Assembly: GCA_025738555.1 (NCBI GenBank)
Contig: JAOVFP010000015.1
Location: forward strand, 2,356,001-2,420,000
Direction of reading: 5' to 3'
Length of the DNA stretch: 64,000 nt
Source: Cyathus striatus
Taxonomy: Eukaryota; Basidiomycota; Agaricomycetes; Agaricales; Nidulariaceae
Shown: positions 1 through 10,677 of the stretch, in pieces
Position numbering within the stretch: the stretch's first letter is position 1
Layout: every line of letters begins with the position of its first letter
The notes under the pieces: generated by a model
The model's database searches: none
What the model saw: only the letters and a program-made list of their open reading frames with translations
What the model was told of the DNA's origin: nothing
Translations under genes and position numbers: made by a program

Positions 1-1924
1 CTCTCAGCGCACGGCCGGCGGCACCAGGGGGTGCTTTTGGTCCGGCATTTTGCTGTCGAAGAATAAATATGAATAACGGAAAAGGCACATCTTTATGAAA
101 AATTACTGACAGCTTCGCTTTGCGGGTTGCGCACCGTTTCATCGACACTAAGGATAAGGCATGCCGCTTCCGATGCACTGCTGATGGCGTTGGTCTTAAC
201 CAAGCTGGGTTCCCAAACAAATGCTTCCATGTTGTCCCTGATCCCTGAAGTACCGTCAACGTCAACACCATACCATTTTTCGCCTGCGGCATGCTTCATT
301 CGTAATTTATTCAAAACATCGGTGGAATCCAGCCCAGCATTATCGGAAATCTGACGGGGAATAACCTCAAGGGCCTTTGCAAATGCTGCGATGATAAGCT
401 GAAGCTTTCCAGGAATGGTCAAAGCGTGTTTTCGGATATACGCTGACAGCTCCATCTAAAAGTAATTTGAATAAGACAATCAGTTATAGACTTTATAGAA
501 AAATGTGTCTGCGTACCTCGATGGCGCCACCTCCCGCAACTACTTCGCCGTTCCTGACTGCACGCTTCACGACCATAAGGGCATCATGTAAACTTCTCTC
601 CACTTCTTCAATGAATTGCTCTGCACCTCCCCTGAGAATAAGTGTACAGGTCTTCGCCTTAGGACATTCCTGGAATAAGTTATATCGTTCACCGCCGATT
701 TGTTTCTCCTCAAATGTACCGCAGATGCCCAGATGTTCCCGAGTAATATCAGTCGTTGTAGACTGAATAGAACCACCAGCAGCCTGAACAACGCGCCTGA
801 GATCACCTGCAGCAACACGACCGGCACAGAAGATATCGCGATCGGCGAACCACTGAGTAGCCAAATCGCCGATAGGCAGTTTACTGAGGACCACCTTCGC
901 GCCGGTATTTTCGATAGCCTGCAGTTTACGATAGATAATCTCCCATTCGGCATCGACGATAGCCTGGTATTCAGAAACCGCATCAACGCGAACTTCTGCG
1001 TTGTCCTTCTCTGCTTTGAGTTCTAACTCGACGTTTAGACAAAGAATGAGAGGATTTTTGAAATGCTTGGGCTGTTGTTCTGCACCAGCGTATGTGAACG
1101 TTTTTTTGAACGCAACACCCCTTATGAGAAGAGAATCTTGCATTCCACCACCAGGAATCTTCTTCACACCGACCAACGATTCGTCTAAATCTTCCTGATC
1201 AAGGCACTCAATAGCGTCCACAACCATTTTCGAGAAGAATGGTTTTTCAGAATGTATGAGTTTTGACGACATGGATGTGGATGCACATTTAAGTAAAAGA
1301 GAACGGAAACGCCTAGGAGACATTCAGCACGAAGGCATAGAAAAGAATAGTTATAACGCACTCAGGATCAGACTTGTCCACAGTGACCTGAAGATCTTTA
1401 ATTCTATCAAGCGCCTGGAAAGCATTGATAACCAAAAGAACCGAGAAGATGATATGGAACACGTACCAGTTGGGTAGCCTGACGGAAGCCTTTCATGATG
1501 ATGTGTGGGCTTACACCTTCCTCGATAAACCCACGGACCTCCTTCAGTAGTTGAGCAGCGAGAAGCACAACGCTAGTTGTTCCATCGCCGACTTCCGCAT
1601 CCTGAGCACGAGCAATGTCGACCAAAGTACGCGCGGCAGGGTGCACGATATCCAAAAGCTTGAGAATTGTCGCGCCATCATTAGTGATCTGAGCGTTGCC
1701 ACGATCAGACACAATCAGCTTGTCCATTCCCCTTGGCCCCAGGGTGCTCGCTAGGGTTTCTGCAATTGCAAGGCATGCCGAGATGTTTGAGAGTAGCTGG
1801 GGATTTCCTTGGGATGAGTCTGTACCCTCGCGCAGGAGCACGACTGTTGGTTGCTAACAAGCATATTAGCATCAGTATTCAAAGACGTATTATGTGCAAA
1901 TACCATTGGTAAACCTCGCTGCAT
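1..1924 (-). CDS. CCT7: T-complex protein 1 subunit eta (CCT7), C-terminus cut by window edge
   Basis: Eta subunit of the cytosolic CCT/TRiC chaperonin, which folds actin, tubulin and other proteins by ATP-driven cycling. The translation carries the group II chaperonin signatures: LGPRGMDK and [11 protein letters not shown] near the N-terminus, GDGTTSV in the ATP site, then [25 protein letters not shown] and WYGVDV near the C-terminus. Six exons join in frame: 1904-1924, 1467-1853, 1362-1414, 517-1312, 111-455 and 1-52. Exon 1 encodes only seven residues (MQRGLPM). The last intron appears to use a GTCAGT donor, after which the tail reads [10 protein letters not shown] and leaves the window, so only the end is missing. 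The start was chosen because splicing it gives [17 protein letters not shown], the normal fungal CCT7 opening. It is transcribed divergently from RAD5. Identity is very secure; the exact last donor is less so. Confidence 0.96.
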
Positions 1925-2115
1925 TTTGATTAAAAGATTGCGGAGGAGATGGACGTTGATGGTCGACTTAATCTCCTCCAATAATTTCTGTAATGTTTAT
2001 CATTGTTTGTACCTAGCGCGTTTTGACGCGTCCACCTGATTTTATTGGTCAAATTAAAAGGCGCGCCGCTCGTTTGTGTAATTTACACTTATACCCAACG
2101 TATACCACCCTCGCC
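1925..2115. promoter_or_regulatory. Divergent promoter CCT7/RAD5 with an MCB-like site
   Basis: This 191-bp gap separates the start codons of CCT7 (minus) and RAD5 (plus). It contains one ACGCGT (MluI cell-cycle box core) at 2026-2031, an ATTGG (inverted CCAAT) at about 2044, and a GGCGCGCC at about 2060. MCB elements drive G1/S transcription of replication and repair genes in ascomycete yeasts. Their use here is inference. Confidence 0.5.
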
Positions 2116-5100
2116 ATGTCTGATGCACTTCCAAGCCAGCCACCCGATGGCCTTTTCTTTGCCGGTTCGGACGGTGAAGAAGAGAAAGACATTGACATGC
2201 CTTCAACTGACCATCCCGAGGAGTCTTCTGCTTTAAACTCCATGGAGCATGACGCGCCTCCAGAACTTCCCCGGGAAACTCCTCTTTTTATGGAGAGTAG
2301 CGACGATGAAGATGTCGAGGATTTTACAAAAGACTTCAGATCGTCTGTTCCTCTGGTCATTCACGACGGACCAGATACGGACGCTGATATTCCTCTCTTC
2401 GAAGATATTCCGCGCGGGTCGAGTGTCAGCAGCTTCTCTGACGGATGCATGCGTTCTTCTCCAAGTCCTTCACTTATAGAGGTCGAAGTTTCGGATAATA
2501 GAGCACCTCCCTCCAAGAAACGTCGATTGTCGTTACCTCCGGCACCAGAACAATTGACATCTTCAACTACTTTCCCCCCAACTTACATCGGAGAAATAAT
2601 CATCCCTAATGCATGGAGTACTATATCAGGAAAGGGATACGTTAAGGCGAATGATAGTGTTCAGGTACGAAGGGAGGAACAGGACCCTCCAAAAGGATCA
2701 TCCAGCAAATTATCGAGCAGTTCAAAGAAGAAAAGTTCCGACGGCAAAAAACAAATGTCGCTAACGTCTATGCTGAAACCTCAGACCACAAAGAGGTCCC
2801 AGAAGAGGAAAGGAGATAATATCGTTCGTTTGTTAAACAGTCGGGGATACGGTACTACACTGTTATACGCTTGGTCCTGCAATGTGGTACTCATTATTAA
2901 TATAGAATTCGGTCGACTGCCCAAAGAAGCTTCAGCTTGGATAGCGAAGTTGCTTGACTACGGTAAGTCTTTCTAAGTATATTGCTGTTTTATTGATTAT
3001 GCTCATGTATCCAAGAAATCGTTGAAATTCGTGGAATTTTGACTGACTGTCCCCCTAAACTAACAACTGGATGCGGTTTGATAGTCACACTTCGCATATA
3101 TATTCCTGCTTCTGCATTTAAGCCCATAAAAACATCAGGCTTAGAGAATCCCACTACAATGAACTTCAATGAAGGAATAGAAACTGAGGAGGAAAGGTAA
3201 GACTGAACTTTGGGTACATTATTTTTGGATATACTCATTTTCATGTAAGCGTACTTCGGGAACGGAAAAGCTCGATCTTGAAGCTTTTCAAGGCTGTAGG
3301 ATTAAAACCCGAAGCCGGTGCCAAATATAATGGTCGCCAGGCAGAGGAACAGCTTCACGAAGACGCCATTAAAAGGCTAGCAGAAAAGAAAGCCAAAAAG
3401 GTCAAAGAAGTTGTAGGAGATGGAGAAGAAATTGAAGTGGATGATGCTGAAGCATTGTCAACAAACGATATTGACATGATTTACAAGAAGTGATTCCTTC
3501 GTTTCTTCATTATATCATCTGCTAATATCTACATGCTAGGGCCCAACGGAATGACCGTGAAATGAGTACAATGGAGCCAGCCGATTCATTTGCTTTGTCT
3601 CTTCGCGGTTACCAAAAGCAAGCTCTACTGTACGTTTGCTAAGATACTTTTGACAATGTCACGCGCTTACTACATTTTTAGATGGATGTACTCTCTTGAA
3701 ACCGGGGACCTTGACGCTCGAGAGTCCACATCGATGCATCCTCTCTGGTCACAGTGCGTACCGAGCCCCTCAATCATTCCCAGAATATAACTTTCCGTAG
3801 ATATGTTTTCCCTGCAGACCCGGGCAATGGCGGCGTCATCGATCTTACTGAAGATGAAAAGCCTTTTTATTTCAATCCATATTCAGGTGAATTAAGCTTA
3901 CAGTTCCCTAAGTCTGAGAGAAGCTGCAAAGGAGGAATATTGGCGTGAGCACGTTAATGATTGACTGACTACAGACTAAACTCATTTATTCTAGGGATGG
4001 TGCGTGTGATATAGTTAACTATAACAAATTGCTGATCCACCAGGCGTGCCATTGCAGAAAGTGGGTATTAGTCAACTCCTGGGAGCAACTGCTGATTATT
4101 TGTAGTGGGAATGGGGAAGACCATAATGCTCTCAGCATTGATACAGACAAGCTTACCTTCAGAGTGCGATTTGCAGCCTGAAACAGAACAAGGGCGTTCC
4201 AAACAGTTAAAGCTTAACAACAACTTCCGACCGAGTAAGAAGACGAAGCCTTCATCGGCAACACTCATTGTTGCCCCTGCTTCATTGCTGAATCAGTGGT
4301 CCGAAGAACTCGAGCGATCTTGTAAGCTAGGCCGCCTATCGATATTCCTTTGGCATGGACAAAATCGATTGGATATTAACGCAATTCTTGCGGACGATGA
4401 TGACGATGAAAAAATAAAAGTTGTAATAACTTCATATGGCATTTTGGCTTCTGAACATGCCAAGCTAGACAAGTCACGGTCGCCCATATTCGAGGGTTAG
4501 TATGTCGTGTTGATGTCTAGCAATCAAATAAACTAATACGTTACACAGTTGAATGGTTCCGCGTCGTGTTGGATGAAGCACATGCCTGCAAGTCACGAAC
4601 AAGCAAAACTGCAAAGGCTGTATATGCCTTAAAGGCTAAGAAGCGATGGGCAGCTACTGGTAATCTTTATTTATGTTTCACTTTGCTCTCTTTCACGCTT
4701 TTCTTAGGGACGCCAATTGTAAACAAGCTCGAGGATCTGTATTCGTTACTGTATGTTTCGGGTTACTCCTTGGCTATCTCAATCACTCATTCTTATCTCA
4801 GCAAATTCTTAGACTTCAAGCCTTGGTCTGGCTTTGCGTTCTTCCGCTCGTAAGCATACTCAAATTATCATGTATAACATTGTTGTCTAACAGCCAATCC
4901 ACTAGGTTCATAACATTACCTTTCCTCGCCCGTGATCCAAAGGCCATAGAGATAGTCCAAGTCATTCTGGAGAGCATCCTTTTGCGGCGAGAAAAAAATA
5001 TGCTTGATACTGATGGAAATAGGATAGTGGAACTTCCTCCAAAAGAAGTGTGTCTTCGTTCCATTGACGAGCAACCAGTCATGTTAATTCTTATTACAGG

Positions 5101-6662
5101 TTACCGTTGAGAGACTTGAATTTTCTCCTTTGGAACGCAAGATCTATGATTCGATATATTCGTCTGTTAAACGAAATTTCGACCAGCTAGATGAGAAAGG
5201 CTTGGTTAGCAAAAACTACACTCATATTCTTGCTATGCTTATGAAGTATGGCGTCGTAGTTATTCAGTCCAAAAGCCTAACACTGATTACTTGCTCAGGC
5301 TACGTCGTGCAGTACTTCATCCCGGCCTTGTGTTGGACCAGACTGGGGAAAGACCTACTATATCCACTGAAGATGGTGTTGTTGATGTTAATGATTTGAT
5401 CAAGAATTTTACTCAGAACGAAAATTCCAATGGTAATAGCGCTGCCTTTGCAGAATCTGTCCTTGCGAATCTCGCCGAAGACGATACCACTGAATGCCCA
5501 ATTTGCTTGGATGTCATGGAATACCCTACAGTTATACCCGGTTGTATGCATCAGTGGTAAGATTTCATTGCTACCTATTTTGCTTGAAGCTGAAAAAGAT
5601 ATAGTTGTAAGGATTGCATTCTCGCTCATTTGGCCACTTGCGAAGAAAAACGATACGAGCCCAAGTGTCCCACATGTGGCCACGGACCGATAGAGGTTTA
5701 TTTCCCGGCACTGTCAAGTAACTTCCATCTGATACACTTTCTTTCTAAGGCTCGAGATCTTATCGAAGTTGTACGAAAGAAAAAAGATTCGAACAGTTTA
5801 GACACACAAACCGAGATTCCGGGTATTTTCTTGAGGCGTAACGATTTCAATTCTTCGACAAAGCTTGAATACCTCTTGAAAGATCTCAGTAAGTCTGATA
5901 CTAAGTGGCACTAGTATGCGAGATCTAATTCTTTTTAGGACGCCTTCGAGATCAAGACCCATGCTTCCGGGCAGTGGTGTTCTCCCAGTTCACCAGCTTC
6001 TTGGATCTTATACAAGTAGTGCTTCAGCGGGAACGGTTTGATTTTTATCGCCTGGACGGGACAATGGACATCAAGAAGAAAAACGCTGCTGTAACAGCAT
6101 TCAAAACTCCTTCAAGGCAGCCTAAAATCCTTATAATCAGCTTGAAGGCTGGTGGTGTCGGTTTGAATGTACGCTTTCGGGCTCTCTTCTGTCTGGAATA
6201 TTTATTTATGAATTTTCAGCTGACAACTGCCAATTATGTTTTCATGGTAATTTCAGATTGTCTTCATTTGCTAAGATACTAAGTATATATTTCAGATGGA
6301 TTGTTGGTGGAATGCTGCAACTGAACATCAGGGTGAATACAACGTTTCTAAGCTAATATTGTTTCTGATTTGTTGTCCCCTTGGAAGCCATTGATCGTGT
6401 TCATCGGATTGGCCAGGAGAAAACGGTCTATGTTAAGCACTTCATTGTGAGCACCATCATTTGATCTTTCTTGGAAGAGTAAAATCCAACGCTTCGCATT
6501 TCTTAGGTCGCCAATACGATAGAAGAGAGGATTGTCCGGATTCAAAAACGTAAAACTGCTATTGTTAAGGAAGCGTTCCGTGGTACTCAAAGTGGCAAGA
6601 ATGGTAAATCGGACCCAGAAAGCATTCAAAATCTAAAAATTATGTTCGGAGAGGACATCTAA
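2116..6662 (+). CDS. RAD5: DNA repair protein Rad5 (HIRAN, SNF2 ATPase, RING E3 ligase)
   Basis: Rad5/HLTF-type protein of post-replication repair: a SWI/SNF2 DNA translocase and RING E3 that polyubiquitinates PCNA. After an acidic, disordered N-terminus with a Lys-rich patch come a HIRAN-like region (GEIIIPNAW, then [12 protein letters not shown]), the ATPase N-lobe with motif I ADEMGMGKT, motif II DEAH (about 4573) and WAATGTPI, the RING inserted between lobes (CPIC, then a GCMHQCCKDC-type centre and CPTC), and the C-lobe ([24 protein letters not shown]). This HIRAN-SNF2N-RING-HelC order is diagnostic of Rad5. The gene has well over ten short introns. Motif I is assembled from two microexons, 3995-3999 (5 nt) and 4058-4060 (3 nt); without both, the motif is not in frame. 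The stop follows KIMFGEDI. The start was chosen at the first ATG of the open frame, [10 protein letters not shown]. Confidence 0.94.
3995..3999 (+). other. RAD5: RAD5 microexon of 5 nt (GGATG)
   Basis: It is flanked by a 50-nt intron (3945-3994, GTGAGC...CTAG) and a 58-nt intron (4000-4057, GTGCGT...GCAG). It supplies the end of the Ala codon, the Asp codon and the first base of Glu in ATPase motif I. Confidence 0.8.
4058..4060 (+). other. RAD5: RAD5 microexon of 3 nt (AAA)
   Basis: It lies between the introns at 4000-4057 and 4061-4105 (GTGGGT...TGTAG, 45 nt). It completes Glu and begins Met, giving GCG GAT GAA ATG GGA ATG GGG AAG, the canonical motif I ADEMGMGK. Skipping it would also keep the frame but give ADVGMGK, one residue short. 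Confidence 0.75.
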
Positions 6663-7038
6663 TAATACTGGATTTTTATACATATATTACATGTCATATT
6701 ATTAAACCTATACTGTATATCTACAAAGACAGTTGCATAGGACCAGTAAGTACCGTATCAAGTACATTGTTAGGTAAGCACAACGCGTCGCGCTAGACTA
6801 AGAGAACGCGTCCTATTAGGGTCACGTGGTAAAAGGCGCGAAATTTACCTAACCCAGTTAAGTTGATCTTGAACTTTGCAAGCTATACTTAAACTTGAAG
6901 TCCTTTCCCGATAATCATCCTATCATCCTGGCTCTGATTCCATCTTTCTTGCGATTAAGCCATTATCGGCGAGACTTCCTCCAGAGTTTGACAAAACGAT
7001 CCCGCCTTCCAACAAATTCTCTTAAAGTACTGTTTGCG
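6663..7038 (+). promoter_or_regulatory. RNase H1 upstream region with MCB, E-box and E2F-like sites
   Basis: This 376-bp gap between two plus-strand genes holds the RAD5 3' end and the RNase H1 promoter. Within 61 bp there are two ACGCGT MCB cores (6783-6788 and 6806-6811), a CACGTG E-box (6823-6828) and GGCGCGAAA (6835-6843), which resembles an E2F/SBF-type site. The clustering suggests S-phase regulation. This is inference from motif identity alone. Confidence 0.5.
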
Positions 7039-8657
7039 ATGCCGTCATCTAAAGGCACCAAAAAGGCGACATTTTATGCTGTGAGGAAAGGCAGGATACC
7101 AGGAATTTACACTACCTGGTAGATATCTCCAATGTTTTAGGGATTTAATCGCATTTTGAGACAGTTCACGCTAGGGAAGAGTGCCAGGAGCAAACACATG
7201 GTGTCAGTGGTTCAATCCACGCAAAGTTTTCTTCCGCTGCAGAAGCAGAAGATTTTATTTCCGGTAAAGGCTCCTCGAAGGATATCACAAGTGCGGGGGC
7301 GGCTACACAAAGATCGTATACCAGTGCTAATGCACCGAAGGAAATAGACAAGAAGCAAGTAAACATATCTAACATTGAAGACGAATCTAGCTGGGATGTG
7401 GTCTACACGGATGGCGCATGTAAAGGAAATGGGAAAGTGGGATGTGTCGCTGGTATAGGCGTATGGTGGGGATCGAACGACCCTCGGTATGTACACCGTT
7501 AATTTGTTGGTCATTCTTGTGACATCTGTGCCTCCAGGAACATAGCCGAACGATGCCCAGGAGATCAGACAAACAATAGGGCAGAACTCATCGTGAGTTT
7601 TAAATACTGAAGTCATGTGTATCTATTAAATCCGGTGAAGGCCATAGTTCGCGCTTTGGAAACAACTCCCATCTCCAAGAGGCCACTTTTAATCAAGTCT
7701 GATTCTAAATATTCCATTAACTGTATGTGTATTTTCTCTGGATTATCATATACTCAATAGGTTTAGGTTTCGGTGTATGGCTTAAAAACTGGGAGAAAAA
7801 TAACTTTCGCACTTCTACTGGACTAGATGTGAAAAATCAAAGTATTATTCTTTACCTATCAGCGCTTCTGAGGCTTCGTGGACGCAGTGGCCAAAAGTTG
7901 CACCTTCAATATGTAAAAGGCCACAGTGGGGACGAAGGAAATGACGGGGCAGACATGTTGGCAAATCAGGGTACCGTACTCCCTGAAGAGAAGGATCGCG
8001 ACTGGGCCAAATTACTGCGAGACTTGGAAAAGGACACAGACAACAAGCTTGGAGAAGATAACATCGATGAGGTTGTAGGGCCAGTTCAGAAATTGGTTGC
8101 GTTACCACCGAAAGTCGAGGATATCTCACCTACAGTTGCAGTAGCGGTTGTTCCTCCTCACAGTGATAATTCTGCTGATAATTCCAGGAAACGAAAACTT
8201 TGCTCGCCAGATCCTACTTCACCTGCTAGAACTGCTAAATCGCGGCGAGCTAAAATGGCCGATGGTGACCAGTCACCGACAGCGACGGTTGCTAAGCTTG
8301 CTTCTTCTCCTTCAACTCCATCTTCTCGATACCCAACTGCCACTTCCTTATATTATCCTTCCAGTCCATCTCTTCCTGCCAAATCCCCTCGCAGCCCCAC
8401 GATAACCGATAGAACAACTCAGACCGTCACAGGAATGTCTGCTGCAGCGCTAACATTAGGCCCAACGACAAAGTCTTTACCAAGTTCTAACAGGCCGTAT
8501 ACCACCACGACAGTTTCTACAAGTGCGATTAATTTCGAGGTTAGTCACACCAGAATATATCTTAGGGCACATTTCGGACTCGGCTGACGTCCACGGTTAG
8601 GATTACGCGGATGGTGTATTGAGTGATGAAGACTTGGCAAAAGAACTTGACTCATAA
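7039..8657 (+). CDS. RNH1: Ribonuclease H1 with N-terminal hybrid-binding domain
   Basis: Cleaves the RNA strand of RNA-DNA hybrids (R-loops, primers). The first about 50 residues form the hybrid-binding domain (FYAVRKGRIPGIYTTW, then a spliced EECQEQ segment and KFSSAAEAEDF). The catalytic domain shows all four carboxylates: VYTDGAC, NNRAEL, IKSDSKYSIN and GNDGADMLAN, with the conserved HSGDEG before the last. The W codon of the first domain is split by an intron after ACCTG, and further introns follow DPR, AEL and SIN. After the catalytic domain comes an unusual tail of about 200 residues, Ser/Thr/Pro-rich with a KRRK-type basic stretch, ending LAKELDS. The last small exon begins at GATTACGCGG (about 8601). 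The start ATG gives the expected FYAV motif within 15 residues. Confidence 0.93.
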
Positions 8658-9172
8658 CAGTTATGATCTCCTGGTGTGTAATTATCAGCTAAGGAGGATT
8701 TTCATATTGTGCGCGAACTTGACGCAAGTTTGGAAGACGGATTTCTTGTGGATTTCTTGGTTTATGGTAAGTATACAATAATATGTACTTTAGATTTAGT
8801 GCAGCGGCCTCGGAGTCGTGGACATGTAAGTAGCTATGAGTCTTGAATCGGTATTCCATGTCAATACTCGTTATATTTACAGTAGAGTGCGTCTTAAACT
8901 CCAAACGAAAAGGTTGGTTGAACGTAAGTACCAGTAGAAACTTCGTTTTGAGTCTTGACTCTGTCCAAGTTCATATTTACCAATAACGTCGGAGCCAAAC
9001 ACAAATGCTCCTCCCTTAGTCCCGTTCGCCGTGTTAAGCACTTTGTTGCCCCATCCCAGTCCATCCCCACTGGGTACCTCCCGTCCTTCCAATTTCACGA
9101 ATGTTCATATAACTCTCCCTGAACCTCATTTACTCCATATCCTGACAACAGACGAGTCCATAGGACGCCAAA
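8658..9172. other. Intergenic, no gene recognised
   Basis: This gap contains the RNase H1 3' region and the promoter of the SIKE-like gene. Two GTAAGT sites (about 8766 and 8827), each followed at a short distance by a possible acceptor, hint at spliced untranslated sequence, but no conserved protein segment is visible. Confidence 0.4.
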
Positions 9173-10476
9173 ATGGACGCAGACCTCGTGCGAGTGTGGC
9201 AGATTGTCAATGAACTCAGTGACCAGCTTTCCGTAAATCATAAACTCGCCAATACGCTGCACTCTCAAGCTGGCGCGTTGAAGGTTATTAGGATCTTGTT
9301 TATACCGAAACTTGTGCTAAATGGTGGAAATGTAGGACGAAGCATCTCATTCGGGATCTGGATTTGCACTACGTCGCTTTAGTACTGATATATCCAAAGG
9401 TACGATTCTCGTCTGTTTTTAAATGTTTTTAATAAAAGTCGGAATATACAGAGACGTTTGACTCGGAACTGGAACGTCTAAACGCCCAGATAGTTATCGA
9501 AAACCAGACGCTTCTACACGAGAATAAGCAACTCAGCGCATTACTGAAGGAATATGAAACGACAATGGAAACGATCATGACAAAGTTTAGGAACCATGCT
9601 GTAAGTCGGTCTTGTACCGTGTTCAGAACGATTACTTATGTTACAACGCAGCTCGCAGCCCAACAACACGAACTCACCCTAACACGGCACTATGAGACTC
9701 TCCTCCTGACTCGCGACACCCACACCCTCTCAACTGATCTAACCTCCACCGCCAACCTCTCCCAATTCCTCCACAGACTCTCTCACAATCTGCGCGCACT
9801 CCTCTGGACCATGGCCGGAGAACCCGACGATCCCCACTTTCATGGAAATTCAGAACCAGACTTTGACACGGAGTTCGGGCCTGACGATCTGCAAGAGCTG
9901 CGCTCGCTCATCGAGGCGTTGGATGAGAAGGCTTCGAGTCCCGGCTTTGAAGGTCGACAAGACTGGTCTCTAGAGCGTGAATGCGAGATATCTCGACTGG
10001 AGAAAGAGAACGAGGAGCTGAGGAAGATGCTGGGAATTGACGGAGCGAGTGTGGAGGAGAAGGGAATAACACTCGACGTGGAGCGGATAGAAAGCGGAAG
10101 GAACTCGACGTATCTCTCGAGCACACTGCGAAGATCTACAATGGACGGAGGTGGAATGGGTGGGGGGATATTTACAACTGCTAGGGCAAACCCGGGGCAT
10201 ATGGATGGCGGAATGGGAGGAGGTCAGACATCCGGCGCACCTCTGCAAAGGGCTATGGAACTCCAACCTGGGATGCGTATGGGCCCGCAGGGACGCCGAC
10301 CGGGCATGTTTGGCGGTGGTCAGATACGCGGAGGCGCACCGATGGTGGGTGTTGGCGGGATGGGGCGAGGTGTCTCTGCACTTGTGAGTGGACCTCCCAT
10401 ACAATGGGATAACCGACCGATGCAGCAGACACCGCCGCAATATTTTTCGTCAGGGGGGATGGATTTTACCCGGTAG
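9173..10476 (+). CDS. SIKE/FGFR1OP2-family coiled-coil protein (putative STRIPAK-associated)
   Basis: The protein begins [16 protein letters not shown] and is spliced through two introns into a coiled coil ([27 protein letters not shown]), then MSKYRKQ-like [12 protein letters not shown]. After another intron it ends its conserved part with a second helix, [14 protein letters not shown]. This order (short helix, Leu-rich coil, second coil ending in ENxELRxLLGI) is that of the SIKE/FGFR1OP2 family, small coiled-coil subunits of STRIPAK phosphatase-kinase complexes that control septation and cell fusion in fungi. The C-terminal about 110 residues are Gly/Met-rich ([17 protein letters not shown]) and look disordered. 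The four exons join in frame and the start is the only in-frame ATG upstream. Family membership is judged by eye; a generic coiled-coil protein is the alternative. Confidence 0.68.
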
Positions 10477-10677
10477 GCGTTGCTGATTTGTTTGCTCTGC
10501 TCTTTTTTCTATTTATTCGCTAGGTTACTGTGATTGTTTTTGTTGGATATATATTGAATATCATATATGGTTTATTATTTGTGTTATCATTGATGGGATA
10601 TTTCGTGACGTCGGCTCCGGGGGACCGGAGGTAGCATAAAAGTAATCGATCGCTTGCAAAAAGCTCACATTTCATCC

